From assembly GCF_009649845.1 (NCBI RefSeq), contig NZ_WJIE01000006.1:496001-560000 (forward strand): a stretch of 64,000 nt of DNA, read 5' to 3'. Position 1 is the stretch's first letter, and each line of letters starts with the position of its first letter. Origin of the DNA: Polyangium spumosum (GTDB taxonomy: Bacteria > Myxococcota_A > Polyangia > Polyangiales > Polyangiaceae). This document shows, piece by piece, positions 59,015 through 64,000 of the stretch. Position numbers and translations under genes: made by a program. Under the pieces are notes generated by a model, which was given only the letters and a program-made list of their open reading frames with translations, was not told the DNA's origin and did not search any database.

Positions 59015-60436
59015 ATGGGTACGCACAAGCAGAGTCGAGCGCGTTTCGATGAGCAATTCGGCGACGACCGCGGAGGCGGGCCCGAAATCATCGACCTGGA
59101 ACCCTGCTCGCACCCCGGCACCTCGGTCATAGCGCCTCCTTCGCTCGCCTGCCGCGTCCAGCACGGGCAGCAGTCGTTCGTGGCGTCGGTGTCGAACATC
59201 AACGAACGCGGCCTCTTCATCCCTGCGGCGAGTTCTCCCGCCCCCGGCAGCGTCGTCACCATTCATCTGGTTTGCCCCGGCGGCGAGGACATCGTCGCCG
59301 AGGGCGAGGTCCGCTGCCACGGCGCCGACGCGCGCCCCATCGCGAGCACGCCCGGGTTCGTACTCCGATTCACCAGGGTATCGAGCGGCGACGCGACGCT
59401 GCAGCGGCTCGGGGAGCTGCGAAACGACCTCCTGCGCCGAGCAAACGACGCGCCCTCGCGGCTCGTCCCGCTCCTGTTCCTTCCGGAGTGCTCGTTCGTT
59501 GCGATGAAGGAGCGGATCGGCAGGTATCCGCTATCACCGCTGCTCGAATCCTTCATCCAGGAGTATCAGGCGGTGGGTATGCCCCACAGGAACAAATTCC
59601 TGTGGAAGTCGACACGAATGGGGATGGATGTCGTGATGTTCCCCTCCGTGAGCCACGATCTGAAGCCGCTGGTGAACGACATCAAGACCCTCGGCGCCAT
59701 GGCCGACGTCCTGCTCGACGACCTCGCGGATGAGCAGCAGGATCGCGAGCGGCTCGAGCAGCTCATCGCCCTCTTTGGCCGCCGCCTGACGGGGCAGGGG
59801 ACGGCGCCCGTCCCCGCCGCCGATCCCTACCTCGAATTCGCCTCGTCCCTCTGGGAGAGGATGTGGGACATGATCGAGCGATTGCCGAGGTATTCCGAGT
59901 TCTGCCGGGTGCTCCAGTACGACTGGCACCAGGTCATCAATTCGATGCGATACTCGCTGCTCGTCAACCAGATTCCCGCGCTGCAGAATGCGGCCGAGCA
60001 CGACGCCTACGTGCCCCACAACATGCACATGATGTGCAATGCGACGCTCGATCTGATGTGCTCGCCCGAAGTCCCCCTGGCCGAGCTCGGCCAGCTCCGG
60101 AAGGTCGCCCTCCTGGCGCAAGAGCTCGGGCGTATCGGCAACATGGTCACCACGTGGGAGCGGGAGATCCTGAGCCGGGATTTCACGAGCGGCGTGTTCG
60201 CGCACGCGGTGGAGCAAGGCGTGCTTTCGGTCCGGGAAATCGAGAGCCAGCCGCCGCGGACGCTCGCCAGCCAGCTCCGCGACTCCGGCGTCGAGACCAA
60301 GCTGCTCTTGACCTGGGAGCGAAAGCGGGCCGAGGTGCTCGGGCTGCGGAGCAATACGAGCGTCGACCTCGAAGCGTTCGGGGAGATCCTCGACGAGATG
60401 CTGGCGATTCAGCTCGCCTTGCGGGGGATCATCTAG
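59015..60436 (+). CDS. PilZ domain fused to a class I terpene-synthase-like domain
   Basis: A protein of 473 residues from the ATG at 59015, which has GAGGG seven bases upstream; a GTG at 58970 would add 15 residues but lacks a ribosome site. Residues ~45-135 form a PilZ domain of the myxobacterial TIGR02266 kind (CRVQHG...NINERGLFIPA...PGSVVTIHL...GFVLRF); the DxSxxG box reads NINERG, so c-di-GMP binding is uncertain. The rest is all-helical with two class I terpenoid-synthase metal motifs: DDLADE (Asp235, Asp236, Asp239) and, 141 residues later, NMVTTWERE (Asn376, Thr380, Glu384), fitting NxxxTxxxE. The spacing matches bacterial terpene cyclases. I infer a prenyl-diphosphate-binding, possibly catalytic domain under PilZ control. 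The flanking helical paralogues may be partners. Confidence 0.75.
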   Translation: MGTHKQSRARFDEQFGDDRGGGPEIIDLEPCSHPGTSVIAPPSLACRVQHGQQSFVASVSNINERGLFIPAASSPAPGSVVTIHLVCPGGEDIVAEGEVRCHGADARPIASTPGFVLRFTRVSSGDATLQRLGELRNDLLRRANDAPSRLVPLLFLPECSFVAMKERIGRYPLSPLLESFIQEYQAVGMPHRNKFLWKSTRMGMDVVMFPSVSHDLKPLVNDIKTLGAMADVLLDDLADEQQDRERLEQLIALFGRRLTGQGTAPVPAADPYLEFASSLWERMWDMIERLPRYSEFCRVLQYDWHQVINSMRYSLLVNQIPALQNAAEHDAYVPHNMHMMCNATLDLMCSPEVPLAELGQLRKVALLAQELGRIGNMVTTWEREILSRDFTSGVFAHAVEQGVLSVREIESQPPRTLASQLRDSGVETKLLLTWERKRAEVLGLRSNTSVDLEAFGEILDEMLAIQLALRGII

Positions 60437-60879
60437 CGCAGCGGGCGCATGCTGCTCACCGGGCCGCCGCGCACCGTGATGATGCGGGTGACCCAGGTGG
60501 CGAAGAACTTGGAGAGCCAATCCATGCTCTCGTCGCGGATGTCGGCGTCCACGTTCCGGCCCACGTCGTCGGCGATGAGGACCATCATGCCCACGGTGAC
60601 GTGGACCATGCTGTCCACGCGCTCCCCGGCGGCCACGAGCGACGGAATGATGGCCTCGAAATACATCGTCGCGATCTCGGGCGGATCGCGGCCCTCCAAG
60701 GCCTCGGTGATCATCGCCATGTACCCGTCGATGATCTGCGCCAGCGCATCTTGATCGTATTCCGGTCGCGCGACCGGAATGAGCTCCTGAGAATTCCTGA
60801 TTGCAATCTTCAGGGCTTTAATGTAGACTTCCCTGCGAGACTGCAGGAGCGCCAGCAGCTTGGGGCCAAAGGCCAACAT
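60433..60879 (-). CDS. Small all-helical protein, RsbRD/globin-sensor-like (paralogue of 57546-57968)
   Basis: A 148-residue cytosolic protein, predicted all-helical. Core pattern: ALAQIIDGYMAMITEALEGRD, YFEAIIPSLVAAGERVDSMV, then MMVLIADDVGRNVDADI and WLSKFFATWV. It matches the helix order and key positions of the small gene at 57546-57968, so the two look like diverged duplicates on either side of the PilZ fusion. Resemblance to RsbRD-type N-terminal stress-sensor domains is tentative. A TGAGG lies about 5 bases before its ATG. Its stop overlaps the stop of the convergent PilZ-fusion gene by 4 bp. Confidence 0.65.
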   Translation of the reverse strand: MLAFGPKLLALLQSRREVYIKALKIAIRNSQELIPVARPEYDQDALAQIIDGYMAMITEALEGRDPPEIATMYFEAIIPSLVAAGERVDSMVHVTVGMMVLIADDVGRNVDADIRDESMDWLSKFFATWVTRIITVRGGPVSSMRPLR

Positions 60880-61035
60880 AGGGCCTCAGGGTAACGTTGT
60901 TAGCGCGCTCATGTCAAGCTGCTCATTCGCCGCGCACGTCGGTGCTGGCGGCGCCGGCGCGCGCCAAACCTCGCGAAATCCGGGGCGACGTCCATTGCCC
61001 TCCCCCCCTCTTCGGTGCCACAACCCTCCGCTCCG

Positions 61036-62175
61036 ATGGCCCGCCCCCAGCTCCTCTCGATCCCCGAGCGCCTCGACGCCAACCCTCGCTTCACCGGCCG
61101 CGGCGTCGTCATCGCCCTCGTCGACAGCGGCTTCTACCCGCACCCCGACCTCATGCGCCCGAAGCGCCGCATCAAGGCCTACGCCGACGCGACGCGCGAC
61201 GAGGCCGTCGCCGACGACTTCTTCACCCCGCGCGCCGCGTCCTGGCACGGCACGATGACCGCCTGCACCGCCGCGGGCAACGGTTACGTTTCGGGGGGCA
61301 GGTACCGCGGGCTCGCGTCGGAGGCCGAGGTCGTGCTCATCAAGGCGATGAGCAGCGAGGGGAAAATCACGGGCAAGAACGTCGCGCACGCGATCCGCTT
61401 TCCGTTGCGATACCCGCACCTCAATATTCGCGTGCTCAACGTCTCGCTCGCCGCGCCGTCGAACGACCCCGACCTCGCCGAGGTCGAGGCCGCCGTCGCC
61501 GAGGTCGTCGCCGCGGGGATCACCGTCTTCGCCGCCGCAGGCAACACGCCCGGCCGGCCCTCGCGCGCGCCCGCGTCCGCGCCCGAGGCGATCACCGTCG
61601 GCGGCCTCGACGACAAGGGCGAACGTGAAGGCGACGCGTCGCTCTGGCCCTCGAGTTACGGCACGGTCCGCCCGGGCCTCGACAAGCCGGACCTCGTCGC
61701 CCCCGCGATCTGGGTGCCCGCGCCGATGCTGCCCGGCACGCTCGTCGCGCGCGAAGCGGTCGCGCTGTTCCAGGTGCTCTCCGTGCTCGAAGAGCTCTCG
61801 GTCGAGCAGGGTTTCTCCGAGCAGAAGCAGCGGGCGAGCCACGAGGAGCGGAGCAGCGTGAACGGGCTCATCGACGCCGTCTCCGCGCGGATCAACCGGC
61901 AGAAGTACATCGGCGTCGACTACCAGCACGTCGACGGGACCTCGTTCGCCGCGCCGATCGCCGCGAGCGTGGCGGCGCAGATGCTCGAGGCGAACCCCGA
62001 GCTCACGCCCGCGCAGATCCGCGAGGGCCTGCTCGCCACGGCCGCGCCGATGCCGCAGTTCCCGAAGATCCAGCAGGGCGCAGGCTTCATCCGGCCACGT
62101 CAGGCCGTGATGTGGGCGCAGCAGAAGAAGCAGGACAAGTCCGTCGCCGTGGTGGAAGAAGGCGCGCTCGAATAG
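61036..62175 (+). CDS. Subtilisin-like (S8) serine protease, apparently cytosolic
   Basis: A protein of about 379 residues with the S8 catalytic triad: Asp30 (VIALVDSGFYPHPD), His71 (SWHGTMTACTAAGNG) and Ser303 (VDGTSFAAPIAASVAAQ). The oxyanion Asn lies in VFAAAGNTP. There is no signal peptide or propeptide, unlike secreted subtilases, so it is probably intracellular. Between LVAPAIWVPAPML and the Ser motif sits an extra helical segment of about 60 residues (VAREAVALFQVLSVLEELSVEQ...), longer than in ordinary subtilisins. I prefer the ATG at 61036 to the GTG at 61015, though neither has a clear ribosome site. It diverges from the small helical gene and converges on the transporter lipoprotein gene with 3 bp between stops. 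Confidence 0.88.
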   Translation: MARPQLLSIPERLDANPRFTGRGVVIALVDSGFYPHPDLMRPKRRIKAYADATRDEAVADDFFTPRAASWHGTMTACTAAGNGYVSGGRYRGLASEAEVVLIKAMSSEGKITGKNVAHAIRFPLRYPHLNIRVLNVSLAAPSNDPDLAEVEAAVAEVVAAGITVFAAAGNTPGRPSRAPASAPEAITVGGLDDKGEREGDASLWPSSYGTVRPGLDKPDLVAPAIWVPAPMLPGTLVAREAVALFQVLSVLEELSVEQGFSEQKQRASHEERSSVNGLIDAVSARINRQKYIGVDYQHVDGTSFAAPIAASVAAQMLEANPELTPAQIREGLLATAAPMPQFPKIQQGAGFIRPRQAVMWAQQKKQDKSVAVVEEGALE

Positions 62176-62178
62176 CGC

Positions 62179-63216
62179 TCACGGCTCCGCGTACACGCTC
62201 TCCCACGTGCGCGGAAAGACGCCGTCCTTCGCGAAGAGCTTCGGCTGGGCCTCGTCCCAGCCGCCGAGATCGTCGATCCGCGCGGGGGCTTCGACCTCGG
62301 GGAACGTGAGCGCGTGCGCGGCGCGCACGGCCGGGTCGTCGCTGCGGAAGCCGTACTTCGCGAGGATGTGCGCGGCTTCGTTGGAGCTCAAATAATCGAC
62401 GAAGGCCTCGGCCTCGGGCAAGAGGCCGTGCTTTTTGGCGTTCACGTCGACGACGGCCGCCATGACCTCGACGACCATCGCCCCGGGGGGGATCACCATG
62501 TCGTAGGTGCGGCCCGCGGCGCGGCCCGCGAAGACCTCGCTCTCGTAGGTGACGGCCACGTCGCCGACGCCCCTCTCGAAGGTGATGAGGCTCTCGCGCG
62601 CGCCCTTGTCCATGATCGCGACGTTCCCGAGCACGCCGCGGAGATATCCGCGCGCGGCGCCCTCGTCGTTCGCGGCGACGCCCGCATGTCCGCGGAGCGC
62701 CGAGGCCCAGAGGGCGCTGACGTTCCACATCGCGCCGCCGCTCGTCTTCGGGTTCGGCATGAGCACGTCGAGGCCGGGGCGCGCGAGATCCGAGAAGCCC
62801 GTGATGCCCTCGGGGTTGCCCGGACGAACCGCGAGGGCCACGACAGAGGTGGTGAAGGCGCCGCGCCTGCCGCGCGCGCGCCAGTCGTGCGTGATGAGGT
62901 GCTCCTTCTCGAGGCGCGTGACGTCGGGGGCGAGCGCGAGCACGACGACGTCGGCAGGAAAGCCGGAGGCGACGGCGCGAGACTGCGCGCCGCTCGCGAG
63001 GTACGAGGCGCGCACGCGGAGGCGCTTGCCAGTACGAGCCTCGTAGCGGGCCCGGAAGGCGGGGAGGAGGCCACGTTCGAACGCGTCACGCGGCGCGGAG
63101 TACGCGGCGAGGACGAGCGTGACGTCCGCCTCGGGTTCGCGGCGCGTGCTTCGGTCCGAGCACGACGCGAGCCCGAGGAGGACGACGAGCGCGAGGGCGA
63201 GGCGCGCCCAGCGCAT
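62179..63216 (-). CDS. Sulfate/thiosulfate-type ABC transporter substrate-binding lipoprotein
   Basis: A 345-residue precursor with a hydrophobic signal ending in LASC (Cys19), so a lipid-anchored periplasmic protein. The mature part has the sulfate-binding-protein plan: VTLVLAAYSAPRDAFERGLLPAF, ASYLASGAQSRAVASGFPADVVVLAL, and the family signature PNPKTSGGAMWN, followed by GVGDVAVTYESEV and the AHILAKYGFR end. It should bind an oxyanion (sulfate, thiosulfate or similar) for an ABC importer; no permease or ATPase gene is within the window on either side. The start at 63216 lies 3 bp after the stop of the upstream kelch gene, so the two may share a transcript. Confidence 0.9.
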   Translation of the reverse strand: MRWARLALALVVLLGLASCSDRSTRREPEADVTLVLAAYSAPRDAFERGLLPAFRARYEARTGKRLRVRASYLASGAQSRAVASGFPADVVVLALAPDVTRLEKEHLITHDWRARGRRGAFTTSVVALAVRPGNPEGITGFSDLARPGLDVLMPNPKTSGGAMWNVSALWASALRGHAGVAANDEGAARGYLRGVLGNVAIMDKGARESLITFERGVGDVAVTYESEVFAGRAAGRTYDMVIPPGAMVVEVMAAVVDVNAKKHGLLPEAEAFVDYLSSNEAAHILAKYGFRSDDPAVRAAHALTFPEVEAPARIDDLGGWDEAQPKLFAKDGVFPRTWESVYAEP

Positions 63217-63219
63217 CGC

Positions 63220-64000
63220 TCAGGGCAGGATCGACGGATCGAGGATGCCGCCGGTGTTGGTGACGGCGCCGCCGGGCGTGACGCCGCCCCAGATGATCAT
63301 CTTGCTGTTCGTGCTGATGGCCGTGTGGTGCGCGCGGCCCATGGGCGCCGTCGGGATCGGCTTCGCGCTCCACGCGTTCGTCATCGGGTTGTAGAGCGCA
63401 CCCGTGTTGAGGTAGGTGCCGCCCACGTTCTGGCCGCCCCACACGATGAGCCGCGGCGCGATCCACACGGCCGTGTGGTACTGCCGGAGCTCGGGCGCGC
63501 CCTCGGTCGTCATGAAGCTCCACTCGATCTTCGGCTTGTAACGCGCGCCGATCGAGGCGGGCCCGAGCATGTCGTAGCCGCCCCACACGATCATCTCGGT
63601 GCCCGTAAACTCGGCCGTGTGGCGCGCGCGCGCCGGCGGCTGGCCGTCCTTGACGACGCTCCAGACGCCGGTGCCCGGATCGAACTCGGCGCCGTCGCCG
63701 AGGTAGGTGACCTCGACGCCGTTGGAGCCGTAGCCGCCGAACACGATCATGTCCGAGCCGGTCCATACCGCCGAGTGATCCGAGCGCGCGCTCGGCGGCG
63801 TGCCGCCCGCCGGGATCGGATCCCAGCGATCCTCGGTGACGTCGTACGCGCCGCCGTCGCCGAGGTAGTTCGTCCCGTCGAACCCGCCCCACACGAGCAC
63901 CTTCGAGCCGGTCCACACCATCGTGTGCCCGGAGCGAGGCGAGGGCGCGCCGGCCGTGGTCATCGTGGACCACGTGTTCGAGATGGGGTTGAAGACGCCG
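63220..64000 (-). CDS. Kelch-repeat beta-propeller protein, 5' part beyond the window
   Basis: At least 259 residues of a kelch propeller. Five to six blades are visible, each with a HTAVW/HSAVW strand followed by an xxIVWGG turn (for example SGHTMVWTGSKVLVWGG, SDHSAVWTGSDMIVFGG, RYHTAVW-like and AHHTAISTNSKMIIWGG). The first Met at 63963 lies inside a blade, and the frame runs on in phase to base 64000 as GVFNPISNTWST, so the gene is truncated by the window end. Kelch propellers of this kind in myxobacteria are usually secreted or surface-exposed; the N-terminus that would show a signal is not available. Ligand unknown. Confidence 0.85.
   Translation of the reverse strand, partial: GVFNPISNTWSTMTTAGAPSPRSGHTMVWTGSKVLVWGGFDGTNYLGDGGAYDVTEDRWDPIPAGGTPPSARSDHSAVWTGSDMIVFGGYGSNGVEVTYLGDGAEFDPGTGVWSVVKDGQPPARARHTAEFTGTEMIVWGGYDMLGPASIGARYKPKIEWSFMTTEGAPELRQYHTAVWIAPRLIVWGGQNVGGTYLNTGALYNPMTNAWSAKPIPTAPMGRAHHTAISTNSKMIIWGGVTPGGAVTNTGGILDPSILP

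Noticed and set aside
63961-63963. ATG as the start of the kelch protein
   Set aside because: The frame continues in phase to base 64000 with typical kelch blade sequence, so the true start is outside the window.

Overview
The base composition is strongly GC-rich throughout. The gene content (a giant modular type I PKS with a loading architecture typical of myxobacteria, a PilZ domain of the kind expanded in myxobacteria, MBOAT, HTTM and DCC proteins, GAF-GGDEF and NtrB-like signalling) points to a myxobacterium, most likely of the Sorangium/Polyangium type. This is inferred from families and motifs only. Both window ends cut a gene.

Layout. 1-5.5 kb: the end of a nucleoside kinase, a Uma2-type protein, a 43-bp tandem repeat array, and a compact minus-strand operon of two P-loop proteins with two unknown partners. 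5.5-19.2 kb: a GAF/GGDEF diguanylate cyclase divergent from a histidine kinase, a SirB1-like protein, a polysaccharide deacetylase, an MBOAT acyltransferase, small lipoproteins and membrane proteins, a tryptophan 2,3-dioxygenase, and a pair of HTTM membrane proteins. 19.6-57.3 kb: a five-gene type I PKS locus. 57.5-61 kb: a PilZ protein fused to a class I terpene-synthase-like domain, flanked by two small paralogous helical proteins. 61-64 kb: a subtilase, a sulfate-type substrate-binding lipoprotein, and a truncated kelch-repeat protein.

The PKS. Four genes on the plus strand are translationally coupled by 4-bp overlaps. They read: PKS1 = ACP-KS-AT(loading)-AT-DH-ER-KR-ACP; PKS2 = KS-AT(dead)-AT-DH-ER-KR-ACP; PKS3 = KS-AT-KR(dead)-ACP followed by KS-AT-DH-ER-KR-ACP; PKS4 = KS-AT-KR-ACP. 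The fifth gene, PKS5, lies on the opposite strand, converging on PKS4 with a 7-bp gap. It reads KS-AT-DH-KR-ACP-TE, but the KS lacks its first catalytic His and AT, DH and KR have all lost catalytic residues. Only the KS Cys, the ACP Ser and the thioesterase triad look intact. End helices suggest docking in the order PKS1 to PKS5. The inferred product is a short, largely saturated methyl-branched chain: a 3-hydroxy-7-keto-4,8,10-trimethyl acid or a cyclised form of it. Nothing in the window looks like a dedicated tailoring enzyme, exporter or pathway regulator.

The most unusual items are the decommissioned terminal module with a working thioesterase (PKS5), the fossil AT next to a live AT in PKS2, and the PilZ/terpene-synthase fusion.
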